From positions 1,656,001-1,720,000 of the forward strand of contig JAUPFP010000009.1 in the NCBI GenBank assembly GCA_036925085.1: a DNA stretch of 64,000 nucleotides. The letters are read 5' to 3'. A model generated the notes under the pieces. That model was not told the DNA's origin. It saw only the letters and a program-made list of their open reading frames with translations, and searched no databases. Origin of the DNA: Brachycybe producta. Lineage: Eukaryota; Arthropoda; Diplopoda; Playtdesmida; Andrognathidae. This document shows positions 24,501-31,258 of the stretch, in pieces. Numbering within the stretch: the first letter of the stretch is position 1; each line of letters opens with the position of its first letter. Both the position numbers and the translations under genes were made by a program.

Positions 24501-24701
24501 TACTGAGTTACGTTTAAAAAGACATTCAACTTTTCCCAACTTTTAATAAATATTAATACAAATTTCTAACCAAAAAAATATAGCTTTTTTTAGATGTAAA
24601 ATTACCATGAAAATTACCTTTTGTTCAGCGCTATGAGTAAGCGCTTGCAAACGGTTCGTCATATTTGAAAGGGATTGTTCAAAAGCAGCAACAACATGAG
24701 C
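12405..24701 (-). CDS. Neuron navigator (NAV/sickie) gene, C-terminal 14 exons
   Basis: Fourteen exons (listed separately) join on the minus strand with matching phases into 2394 bp, that is 797 codons and a TAG. In order they encode a coiled coil (exons at 24.6 and 22.4 kb), a Ser-rich then Lys-rich linker leading to WLRSSFTKAF, a second coiled coil (LREKDMVLTDIRLEALSSAH), and the AAA+ ATPase. The ATPase has Walker A GPSGTGKT near residue 458 and Walker B VIILDNLHH near 523. The conserved C-terminus ends ESTL. Known NAV proteins bind microtubule plus ends and act in neurite outgrowth and cell migration. The 5' part, including any N-terminal CH domain, lies to the right or outside the window. 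Confidence 0.95.
12690..13045. mobile_element. Foldback element in the NAV intron
   Basis: Two arms match in inverse orientation. GGTGGAACGATTCTG, AACGACGCCAAGG and GGCTAGCAGTGACGTGGA on the left pair with TCCACGTCACTGCTAGCC, CCTTGGCGTCGT and AGAATCGTCCCAGC on the right. The core pairs GTGCAAAAAAGTTTACAAA with TTTGTAAACTTTTTTGCAC. No coding sequence. A MITE-like insertion in the intron before the last NAV exon. Confidence 0.7.
13261..13766. mobile_element. TTAA-flanked element, 506 bp
   Basis: Flanked by TTAA at 13257-13260 and 13767-13770. The ends are GAGCCTAGATAC and GTATCTAGGCTA, which are inverted repeats. No transposase. It belongs to the set of TTAA-ended elements described in the findings. 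Confidence 0.7.
14055..14264 (-). CDS. NAV exon, C-terminal to the ATPase core
   Basis: Acceptor TTTGTAG and donor CTC|GTAAGT. It encodes 70 residues in phase 0: YGRRAPWEDPTEWVMESYPW, then MRPEDVGYEG and STQSDVDGDPL. APWxDPxxWV and RPEDVGYxG are NAV family motifs after the AAA+ module. Confidence 0.94.
14332..14719 (-). CDS. NAV exon, AAA+ sensor and lid region
   Basis: Acceptor TTTTCAG and donor CTTCAG|GTACC. After one split base it reads PYIIGTMNHTTCSTTNLQLH, then FRWVLCANHMEPVKGFLGR, then IINWIPKVWQHLNKFLE and IGPRLFLSCPID, then WFTDLWNYSVVPYLLEAVRE. This region contains the sensor-type Asn/Thr stretch (IIGTMN) and arginine-rich helix of the NAV ATPase. It is the largest exon seen (388 bp). 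Confidence 0.95.
14789..14893 (-). CDS. NAV exon with Walker B
   Basis: Acceptor TTTTCAG and donor AAATG|GTTTGT. Reads NPSDLPSVIILDNLHHVGSL, then GEVFNGFLSAKYQK. VIILDNLHH is the NAV Walker B, with Asn where most AAA+ proteins have Glu, as is usual in this family. The split codons on both sides (AG|C and TG|T) match the neighbouring exons. Confidence 0.94.
14894..15974 (-). other. NAV intron with a small TTAA-type element
   Basis: The intron between the 111-bp exon and the Walker B exon. It contains a repeat of GCGGTTTT/CGGGTTT(C/T) motifs (15025-15075, 15400-15445), the inverted-repeat element at 15465-15795, and within that a fragment (15735-15770) matching the hAT-like GAATCC family. Otherwise AT-rich with nothing coding. 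Confidence 0.5.
15465..15795. mobile_element. TTAA-type element, 331 bp
   Basis: Ends GCTGGATTTACACCGG and CGGTGTAAATCCACC. TTAA follows the right end (15796-15799) and TAAA precedes the left end. Short AACA(C/T)TG(C/T)T repeats fill the interior. No coding sequence. Confidence 0.55.
15975..16085 (-). CDS. NAV exon following Walker A
   Basis: Acceptor GTTTAG and donor AGCAG|GTTATA. Reads SGKQLTPGSIATFNVDHKSA, then KELRQYLSNVAEQCES. ATFNVDHKS is a NAV family signature between the two Walker motifs. The phases match both neighbours. Confidence 0.94.
16152..16323 (-). CDS. NAV exon with Walker A
   Basis: Acceptor TTTCTAG and donor CTGAG|GTGAGA. Reads SVDSLAFDTLIPKSILQRYI, SLLTEHRRIILCGPSGTGKT, then YLAHKLAEFLVL. 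GPSGTGKT is the ATP-binding P-loop. Two bases at the start and two at the end complete codons with the adjacent exons (G|GA and AG|A). Confidence 0.96.
16405..16479 (-). CDS. NAV exon, 75 bp, before the ATPase
   Basis: Acceptor CCCGTAG and donor AAGAG|GTACGG. Reads CELPELLPCGYLVGDQLTVK then VTLR. LPxGYLVGD is conserved in NAV proteins just N-terminal to the ATPase. Phases agree with the neighbours. Confidence 0.93.
16480..17644 (-). other. NAV intron holding a hAT-like GAATCC element
   Basis: The first 600 bp include a pair of similar segments (16620-16760 and 16900-17030) carrying GTAACA/CCCCC motifs in opposite orientations. 17150-17566 is a member of the GAATCC repeat family. No coding exon lies between 16479 and 17645. 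Confidence 0.5.
17150..17566 (+). mobile_element. hAT-like GAATCC-family element, copy 1
   Basis: The left end is GGACTGGGCCATACGAATC and the right end is GGATTTGTCCCACCTCTA. The interior contains GACGTCCAATAGAAGCGTTC and ATCATCACCTTGTGG. Shared with 38390-38793, 42140-42510 (minus) and 44480-44935. GGTGGGAC-type ends are common in hAT nonautonomous elements, but I could not confirm an 8-bp duplication. Confidence 0.6.
17645..17834 (-). CDS. NAV exon, 190 bp
   Basis: Acceptor TTCGTAG and donor CGAAAG|GTTTTTG. Starts in phase 0 with TSLATEVLVGAVFVSGKTKW, then DLLDTMIRRTFKEYVLRTDP, VSNLGLNADSVHCYQLGEVL and ISK. GKTKWDxLD and DPVSxLGLNxDSV are NAV motifs preceding the ATPase. Confidence 0.94.
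17908..18014 (-). CDS. NAV exon, 107 bp
   Basis: Acceptor GTTATAG and donor CAAGAA|GTGAGA. Reads VLLSDTVLDRDGKRVMMAIY then LNCHGDSEKNAAIQE. DGKRVxxxIY is conserved in NAV proteins. Phase 2 in and phase 0 out match the neighbours. Confidence 0.92.
18015..19539 (-). other. NAV intron with a TTAA foldback element
   Basis: Holds the complete foldback element at 18636-19404. The rest (18015-18630) is noncoding. A readable stretch around 18300-18360 has no acceptor and was not called as an exon. Confidence 0.5.
18636..19404. mobile_element. Foldback family F1, copy 1 (complete)
   Basis: Starts GAGGCTAAATTACG, ends GATGTAGCCTC, followed by TTAA (19405-19408). Arms of about 350 bp are near-complete inverted repeats: the left arm has AAAGAGCGCTAGCACCG and AAAGTGCAATGTGC-type motifs, the right arm their complements. 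No coding sequence. The same element recurs at 23.9, 29.9, 34.5, 46.2, 47.8, 56.8 and 61.2 kb. Confidence 0.85.
19540..19693 (-). CDS. NAV exon, coiled-coil end and Ser/Thr linker
   Basis: Acceptor TTTATAG and donor AGCATAG|GTGATT. Reads TEMLTLKHDNERLQRIVSTK, then SLTSSQSSLPTTDTPNEKRM and SASELSTPPSI. The first half continues the coiled coil and the second half is a phosphorylatable-looking Ser/Thr linker, as in NAV proteins. Confidence 0.9.
20044..20390 (+). repeat. LTR-like repeat, copy 2 (diverged)
   Basis: Starts TGTAACACCCAGTAGTTCGT. It keeps the CTTGGACCT ... CACAGGTCCAAG inverted motif, the TATA box (TATAAAAG at 20217) and the CAATGGGCCCGT motif of copies 1 and 3. The right boundary is uncertain because similarity fades after about 20390. 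Confidence 0.55.
21075..21736. mobile_element. Tigger-like nonautonomous element
   Basis: The ends ATACCTCGTTATACGGCC and GGCCGTAAAGCGAGGTAT are inverted repeats next to TA. No transposase. It is interrupted by the smaller Tigger-like element at 21275-21509. Confidence 0.7.
21275..21509. mobile_element. pogo/Tigger-like element nested in another
   Basis: Ends CAGTAAAACCCTTGGATTGCGAG and (reverse-complemented) CAGTAAAACCTTGGATTGCGAG, with TA on both sides. Same family as 11613-12003, and inserted inside 21075-21736. Confidence 0.8.
21936..22095 (-). CDS. NAV exon, second coiled coil
   Basis: Acceptor CGACTAG and donor ATGAGA|GTAAGT. Reads IYDKEDDTLAPEVVKELKKQ, then LREKDMVLTDIRLEALSSAH and QLESLKETVTKMR. 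This heptad-rich segment is among the best-conserved NAV sequences. One split base matches the preceding exon (GC|A). Confidence 0.95.
22173..22357 (-). CDS. NAV exon, basic linker
   Basis: Acceptor TTTTTAG and donor TCAGC|GTAAGC. Reads LRSSFTKAFSRSKKNRNGSV, then SDVEDMRQLQSDTSAPNSPL and LGNPHSINGVAPG. The LRSSFxxAF plus basic-cluster motif is characteristic of NAV proteins. Ser/Pro sites suggest phosphorylation. Confidence 0.94.
22444..22749 (-). CDS. NAV exon, coiled coil and Ser-rich region
   Basis: Acceptor ATTTAG and donor GGATGG|GTTAGT. Reads DSELSELRSTIESLRKQSAE, a poly-Gly run, then SRQLSTDSMSSVNSLSSACS and a Lys-rich end KHKKKKGW. It is in phase 0 at both ends and joins directly to LRSSFTKAF in the next exon. 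Confidence 0.94.
22750..24617 (-). other. NAV intron with a truncated F1 foldback
   Basis: Holds the F1 copy at 23858-24490. A GC-rich 23450-23720 segment with a short Pro/Arg-rich frame has no recognisable family. 23150-23280 carries a dispersed repeat (TATTCAGCCACCTTAA) also seen at 46.2 and 59.1 kb. Confidence 0.5.
23858..24490. mobile_element. Foldback family F1, copy 2 (left arm truncated)
   Basis: Begins inside the left arm (AAAGTGCAATGTGCACATTAAA) and ends GATGTAGCCTC followed by TTAA (24491-24494). The right arm is complete. Confidence 0.8.
24618..24701 (-). CDS. NAV exon, first coiled coil
   Basis: Acceptor TTTTGCAG and donor CAAAAG|GTAATT. Encodes 28 residues in phase 0: AHVVAAFEQSLSNMTNRLQA then LTHSAEQK. 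AAFEQSLxNMTxRLQ is a NAV coiled-coil signature. Upstream the gene enters an intron of at least 18 kb. Confidence 0.94.
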
Positions 24702-24961
24702 CTGCAAAAAAAAATAATAATAATCCATTTTAAAAAAAAATGATGTTATTTTTTAAATGAAGCGAACATTCAGAGGGTTAAAAAAAAGCATTTACAAAAT
24801 TTAATTGGAGCTAGAAAAGTAAAGAAAAGAATAAAAAACGAATAGTTTCACGAGGGCATTTTTAAAATATAAACATTACAACCCCTAAATTTCTATTTCA
24901 GAGGCCCACCTAATTCTTGCATCAACAAGTTGAAAAGGTCTGAGCCAATTCCAGGCCAAAA

Positions 24962-25523
24962 CAGGCATTTAGAAAACGGGATGAACAGAAGTTGGCGCCG
25001 CCCTTTTTTATGACGACCAGCAACTTCTAATTGGTTGGTTATGTAGTCTGACGTCACATGCTCCGCCCTTTTCAACGTCGAACCACACAACAAACCAATT
25101 AGAAGTTGCCAATCGTCATAAAAAGGGCGGAGCCATTTTCTGTTTGTCCCGATTTCTAATTGCCTGTATAAAAACGGACAGGCAATTAGAAAACGGGATG
25201 AACAGAAGTTAGCTCCGCCCTTTTTTATGACGACCAGCAACTTCTAATTGGTTGGTTATGTAGTCTGACGTCACATGCTCCGCCCTTTTCAACGTCGAAA
25301 CACACAACAAACCAATTAGAAGTTGCCAATCGTCATAAAAAGGGCGGAGCCATTTTCTGTTTGTCCCGATTTCTAATTGCCTGTATAAAAACGGACAGGC
25401 AATTAGAAAACGGGATGAACAGAAGTTGGCTCCGCCCTTTTTAGGACGACTGGCAACTTCTAATTGGTTTGTTGTGTGGTTCGACGTTGAAAAGGGCGGA
25501 GCATGTGACGTCAGACTACATTC
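24962..25523. repeat. Tandem array of palindromic family F2 elements
   Basis: Two complete copies (24962-25166, 25179-25383) and a truncated third (25396-25523), separated by the same 12-bp spacer TATAAAAACGGA. Each is a near-complete palindrome from CAGGCAATTAGAA to TTCTAATTGCCTG, with GGGCGG/CCGCCC, CCAATTAG and TGACGTCA inside. The third copy breaks off into 53 bp of GAATCC-family sequence (25524-25576). Confidence 0.85.
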
Positions 25524-25576
25524 GAGAAAATTCAGGATTCGGATTGGAGAAAATTTAGGATTCATCCCACCTCTAC

Positions 25577-26100
25577 AAATAATAGTGAAACTATTTGAAG
25601 TTTCCAGGTCATCTGACATAACTCTAATAAAGTACATATGTTAAGAAATTTATGAACTGTATTAAAAAAAAAATTCGGAACTTTTAATATCACAACTGGC
25701 TCAAAAAGCTGCAATTTAGAAAGCAACTAGAATATAATTTACATTTTTTTTTTACTGATCCCTTTTATTTACTAAAAAGTTAATACACAAAAGAAGTCAG
25801 TGAACTGTTAAGTGTGCAAACACTTCCAAATTACAAAAACGAAAACCATGTAATTGATCACTTATTTGTTTTTAAAGGTAGTAAAGTAGCCTGAAAACCG
25901 AATAATCTCAGTTATATCAAAAGGGGCAATTACAACATCCAAAATCCTCCTCAGAAAATTTTATTCCATCCATAAAAAAAAAATGTCAAAGCATCTTTTT
26001 TTGTGGCAAAAAAAAAAAAGAAGTTGGATACCAAAAGTAATAAAAGACTGCTTTGAAATTTCAAGACATTTTTTTGCAAAAGAAATCTTGTTGGTACTTT
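25577..26100. other. AT-rich intron sequence
   Basis: AT-rich with poly(A) runs. I see no exon, repeat boundary or RNA gene. Confidence 0.35.
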
Positions 26101-26110
26101 ACTACGGTAC

Positions 26111-26445
26111 GGAGCCCTGTAAAGGACACGCGAGATTTTTTTAAAAAATCTCTACATGTCGACTTTTTTTCCCCCCAAAATCTCGACAGGTCGACTTTTT
26201 CCAGAATCTCCACATGTCGACTTTTAATCTCTTTTATTCGGCCATGTTAATATGCCATGTTCTGTGCACAATACTCTAATAATTAAATTATTGCAAGCGC
26301 ATTCTTGTAGCAGCAATAATTTCATTATTAGAGTATGGTGCGCACAATATGGCCGAATAAAAAAGATTAAAAGTCGACATGTCGAGATTAAAGTCGAAAT
26401 GTCGAGATTTTAGAAAAAACTTCGTTATGTCCTTTACAGGGCTCC
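26111..26445. mobile_element. GGAGCCCTG family element A
   Basis: Ends GGAGCCCTGTAAAGGACA and TGTCCTTTACAGGGCTCC. The interior carries repeated ACATGTCGACTTTT motifs and inverted ATTCGGCCAT/ATGGCCGAAT arms. No coding sequence. It lies end to end with element B. Confidence 0.75.
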
Positions 26446-26452
26446 CGTACTA

Positions 26453-26840
26453 CGGAGCCCTGATGAGGACATAATACATTTTTTTATCTCGTCCAGACGA
26501 GATACTTTAAGTCATCCGGACGAGATGCTATAAGTTGTCCGGACGAGATACTAAGTTGGGTTTTGACGAAGGCATGAACAGTGTAGGGTAACTATAAAAG
26601 CCGAAACAGAATGCATATATAGAGAATTGGAGGAAAACTATACTTTTTTTTTCATATCTGTTAAAAAATGGCTACGTTGTTTCGCCACCCATGTTAGTAC
26701 AGTGTTCAAACAATTCGATATGCAATTTTTGTTTCAGGTTTTCCAGTTATCCCACAATATTCATCCTTTCATCTTGATCCGACTTACTAACTCGTCCGGA
26801 CGAGATAAAAAAAATATTTCATGTCCTCAACAGGGCTCCA
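26453..26840. mobile_element. GGAGCCCTG family element B
   Basis: Ends GGAGCCCTGATGAGGACATA and TATTTCATGTCCTCAACAGGGCTCC-type sequence. Near both ends lie the palindromic motifs TCTCGTCCGGACGAGA, with TTGTCCGGACGAGATAC variants. Homologous to 28928-29448. Confidence 0.75.
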
Positions 26841-27111
26841 TACTTTACAAATGTTCCAAGATTTGTTTTCCTTTTTTTCATATTCATCATTTTAATACGA
26901 GACAAACAAAAAGTAAAATGGGTTCAACGCCACAAAGTACAAGTAATGGGACCAAAATGACTCCTATTCTTATTAGTATTAAAAAAACCCTCCCCCTCTC
27001 ATCCCACCCTTATCCTCCCCCTCCCCCCTCTCTCTATCCCATCTTTCTTGTTATAAGAACAATCAGAAGAAGAAGAAAAAATCAAAGTCTATAATTTCTT
27101 TCTTCTCACGT

Positions 27112-27144
<33 letters not shown>

Positions 27145-27769
27145 AAGAGAAAGAAAGAGAGAGAGATTTTATTTAAAACTATAAAAAAAACTTGACTACT
27201 CCAACAAAGCTGATAACAGAAGAAGAAGAAAAAGAAAACATTAAATCACATAAAAGATTTTGAAGCTTCACAAGTATTGAAGCTAATAGTTTTAATATAA
27301 GAAAAGAATAACAGTTTTGAACTTGAACTGAAAGCTGCATTCTTTTCAATTTAACACCTTTTCTAAGCAAATCAAGCAGCCATTGTAAATTTAAACCAAC
27401 TTTATATGAAAAAAGAATAATGGAGAAACTTAAAATAAATTTTAAGCTCAGAAACCAGAAGAGTAAATTAAAACATTTGAAGTGGATAATTTCTTATCGA
27501 TTTTTTTAAACGTTTTTGCTAAATTTTCAAATTATTGATTTGGAATTGGAATTCCCTACTCATTATTCAATTTAATACAACTTTCCAAACAACTCGAGAG
27601 CCACGTGACAGATGGTGGATAATTCAAACATTAAACCCATAGTACTTTGAAATGAATAGGGAATACATGTATTTCAATAGGGAATTAAACGTAATGTGAG
27701 GTGACAACATCAGAATTCGAGTAGAGAAGTATAGGCCTACTTTTTTTTACCTCCATTGCTCTTTAGAGT
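26841..27769. other. Low-complexity intron sequence
   Basis: Includes a (GA)n purine tract at 27111-27168 and a CT/CCCTCC run at 26990-27045. No exon is visible. The short frame at 26627-27094 is low-complexity and not credible. Confidence 0.45.
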
Positions 27770-28497
27770 AATGGAGATATATAGGATCATGCAAGAAAAG
27801 GGGCAAAAAAGGATGTCTGTATGTCTGTGTCCATATGTCCGGAACCTTGAGTTTGTGGGTCCAACAACTCAAGAACAGATGCAGTATTTTTTATTTGATT
27901 CAGTGGGTCAATATGACGTTCCTGACAAAAATTCAGAAAATTTTACCCCGGGGTTATTTTTTAATGAATTTTTTAGAAACAAAACTTGAGTTTTTGGTCA
28001 TAATTTTTTGTGTGTCGAACAACTCGAAAACGGGGCCACCTACAACAAAATGTCATCCGGCCTAAAATGATGTACACATTCTATAGAATAGAGTGATCTG
28101 ATATATGAAATTTCGATTTTTCAAAATCGTAATTTTTTTAAAAAAAATCGAGATTCTTCCTCTTTCCAGTTGTAGCATTCGAAAGGGGAACTGTTTCTAT
28201 TATTTAGGAGGGGTGTTTTTTCTATGTTATGTTATTATTTTTGTATATTAAAATACATGTGACGTATTCTCATTTTAAACCATATTATTACAAATGAATA
28301 ACACATGCACATCACATGTTAACTATGTCATGTACGTGAATAGATACTTGTGTGTTTAACACACATGTACACATGCGCGCACGTGTGTACATTTGCATAC
28401 GCATGTAACAATGAAAGAAAATTGGTTGTATGATATATGAAAGCGTATATTAAACAAAGGAGGTCTATAGGGTCTTGAATCCCTTGTTATTACCAAT
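27770..28497 (+). mobile_element. Repeat family D, copy 1
   Basis: From ATATATAGGATCATGCAAGAAAAGGGGC to TCTTGAATCCCTTGTTATTACC. The same content in reverse complement fills 48636-49386, including a region of alternating ACACATGTGCGC-type sequence (28345-28405 here). Short frames such as 27756-27989 are shared between copies but carry no known domain. Confidence 0.6.
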
Positions 28498-28927
28498 GTC
28501 TGTTGTTTGGTGGCGCATCGATCTGATAGTCTATATGAAGTTAATTGATTTTGAATTTTTTTTAAATTATATTAATGACATTAAATTTTAAAAATCGTTT
28601 TGGTAATTGTTGAATAATTCTTGACAATATTTTGACAAGAAATTTATGGTGGTCCCTTTAACAAAAAACACAATTTCTTCCAAAAAAATTGCTGCTAAAA
28701 TGCAGAATTATTAAATTTATACAAAAAACAGTTATTTCAAAAGCCAAAAATGGCAACAAACAAAATGTTCACAAGATAATAAAATCTTTTATATAATGCA
28801 TTATTATTGATTTCGGTCATTTTTTATTGCTTTAGAAAAATTGTTTTACTGCCTTTTTATAACTTGTAGCCAAAAAAAAAAAATTTAAGAGCTTTCAGAA
28901 ATGTCCAAAAATTAAGGTGTTTTTTAT
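28498..28927. other. AT-rich intron sequence
   Basis: AT-rich. Nothing recognisable. Confidence 0.35.
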
Positions 28928-29448
28928 GGAGCCTTGTTGAGGACACGGGATATTTTTTTATCTCGTCCGGAAGAGATAATAAGTCGCGACAGGATGAAAG
29001 GATGAATATTGTGGGGTAACTCTAAAACCTGAAACAAAATGCATATAGAATTGGCTGAACACTGTAATAAACTGGGTGCAGAACAACTTAACCATTTTTT
29101 AAAAATTAAATCATGTGATTTTTTTTACATTCCTTGGGGGGGGGGAGGGGCGGCGGCGCCCCCAGACCCCATACAACAAGCTTAATTTAACGTAAAACCA
29201 TCCAATTACCGATTTAAAAAAAGTATAGTGTTCCTCCACTTCTATATGCATTCTGTTTCAGGGTTTAGAGTTACCCTACAATGTTCATCCAGACCCGACT
29301 TAGTATCTCGTCCGGACGACTTATAGCACCTCGTCCGGACGACTTATAGCACCTCGTCCGGACGATTTATAGTACCTCGTCCGGACGATTTATAGTACCT
29401 CGTCCGGACGAGATAAAAAAAAATATTCCACGTCCTCAACAAGGCTCC
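28928..29448. mobile_element. GGAGCCCTG family element C
   Basis: Ends GGAGCCTTGTTGAGGACA and TCCTCAACAAGGCTCC. Five tandem CTCGTCCGGACGA(C/T)TTATAG(C/T)AC units lie at 29309-29415. A G-rich repeat (29130-29215, GGCGCCCCCAGACCCC then CAACAAGCTTAATTTAA) appears inserted. Related to 26453-26840. Confidence 0.7.
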
Positions 29449-29831
29449 GTAGTTTTTTTTAACATTACCTCCGTATTTTATTCTGACAAAAAACATTTTC
29501 AACAAAACTCCACTTTAGCCACAAATTCTTTAGTGTTGATTCTCATGAATAAACTTGCAACTGTCCAATGTCCAAGATATAAAACAATCACATAAAAAAG
29601 ACACCACCGAAACTTGTCCGCGAAAAGGAAAAATTCTCTTCCTGTGGACACACCAACCCCTTACTTTAAAAACACACAAAAAAACTTCTCAGATTTCCCA
29701 TGTGATTTAATTTTTAAAATGATCCAACAAAAAGTGCCACACCCACACACCCTGTTTTATTGCAATAAAACATAAAAAATGGGCTTTTGTAAGAAATCCA
29801 CAAGTAAAACTTTAGAAGAAATCCCTCTTTT
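29449..29831. other. AT-rich intron sequence
   Basis: Nothing recognisable. Short A- and T-runs. Confidence 0.35.
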
Positions 29832-29928
29832 AATCTTTCTAGTATCTTTTATAAAAATCAAGGGGTTCTTTTTTTTACAACGAACCGTGAAAAATAAGAG
29901 GAGAGTAAAGAATCTATTCATTATTTAA

Positions 29929-30702
29929 TAGGCTACATCACAAAATTACTTCGAAAAATCTCCGCAAAGAGCGCTAGCATCGTTTTTCTATTGAGCCCAT
30001 AGACCCAGTGTTAAAGAAGACAGGTTAATTTTAAAAATACACAGTCATGGCAATATGTTTATTTGTCATATTTAAAGTTGTCCAATATTAAGTTTTCAAA
30101 GTGCAATGTGCGCCTTAAATATATGCTTGATAAGAGTGATAGAATGACAAAAAATTGGTAAGTGCGGTTCTATTTTTAAAAACTATTTGAAAATCGCGAT
30201 TTTCTAACTCTTGTGTTAAACTCCATTGAGTACGCGCGCTCGTAAGCAAAAACATCCATTAAAATGCTAGTAAAAAATACTTAAAAATAATTTTAAAAAA
30301 CAGCATGTGCGCTTATGTGTAGCCTTCACTGTGGTTTACTTATGGTTTTTTTGAAAAATTATTTTTTTACCTATTTTTACGAGCATTTAATGGATACTTT
30401 TTGCTTACGAGCGCGTACTCAATGGAGTTTAACATAAGAGTTAGATATTCGTGATATTGAAATAGTTTTTAAAAATAGAAAAACACTTGCCAATTTTTTG
30501 TGATTCCATCACTCCATCAGTATATATTTAAGGTGCACATTGCACTTTGAACCATCAATATTGGACAACTTTAAATATGAAAAATAACCAATTGCCGCCA
30601 CTGTGTATTTTAAAATTTAACATAGGTGTCTACGGCTCAATAGAAAAACGATGCTAGCACTGTTTGCGGAGATTTTTCGAAGTAATTTTGTGATGTAGCC
30701 TC
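29929..30702. mobile_element. Foldback family F1, copy 3 (complete)
   Basis: TTAA at 29925-29928 and 30703-30706. Ends TAGGCTACATCAC and GATGTAGCCTC. It is also flanked by a direct duplication of about 97 bp (29832-29928 and 30705-30801), far longer than the TTAA duplication. Confidence 0.85.
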
Positions 30703-30801
30703 TTAATCTTTATAGTATATTTTATAAAAATCAAGGGGTTCTTTTTTTTCACAAACGAACCGTGAAAAACAAGAGTAATGGGGTCTATTCATTATTTAAC
30801 A

Positions 30802-31258
30802 AGAAAGCAACAGAAAGGAGAGAAAAAAAATAAGAGCTATAATTACGGAATTATCTACATTATAGTAATTCTCCATTGAAAAATTATGTATTTCACGTTA
30901 TGATAAGCATCACCAAAATGCTACAAAAAAAAAACACACACATTACAGAGTGACATCAAAGTCACTTTTTGGAGAGGTTTTGCACCTAAAACTTGGAAAA
31001 ATATACTTAATGACCTCAAAAACTCATCGAGTGAGAAATTCAACCAGGTGTATCTCCCTAGAGACCTAAAGACCTATTACTTTAAAGCACCTTAAAAGGC
31101 TTAAAATCAAAAGTTTTCTTTTTTTTTTTTAGAAAGAATGAATACTTTAACTAATCTTTAGAAAGGTGGGCCACACTTTCGTTCTGAAGCCACACACAAA
31201 GCTTTTGCGAGCCACACGAGATTAATCTTGCAAGCTTCATGTTCCAAAGCCATCAAAA
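30802..31258. other. Noncoding sequence before the minisatellite element
   Basis: AT-rich. From about 31145 a block (GGGCCACACTTTCGTTCTGAAG, TTTTGCGAGCCACACGAGATTAATC) is repeated directly at about 31345-31445, bracketing the left end of the minisatellite element. Confidence 0.5.

Noticed and set aside
24962..25523. Regularly spaced repeats that could suggest a CRISPR array
   Set aside because: The repeats are palindromic mobile elements of about 205 bp with an identical spacer in a eukaryotic genome.
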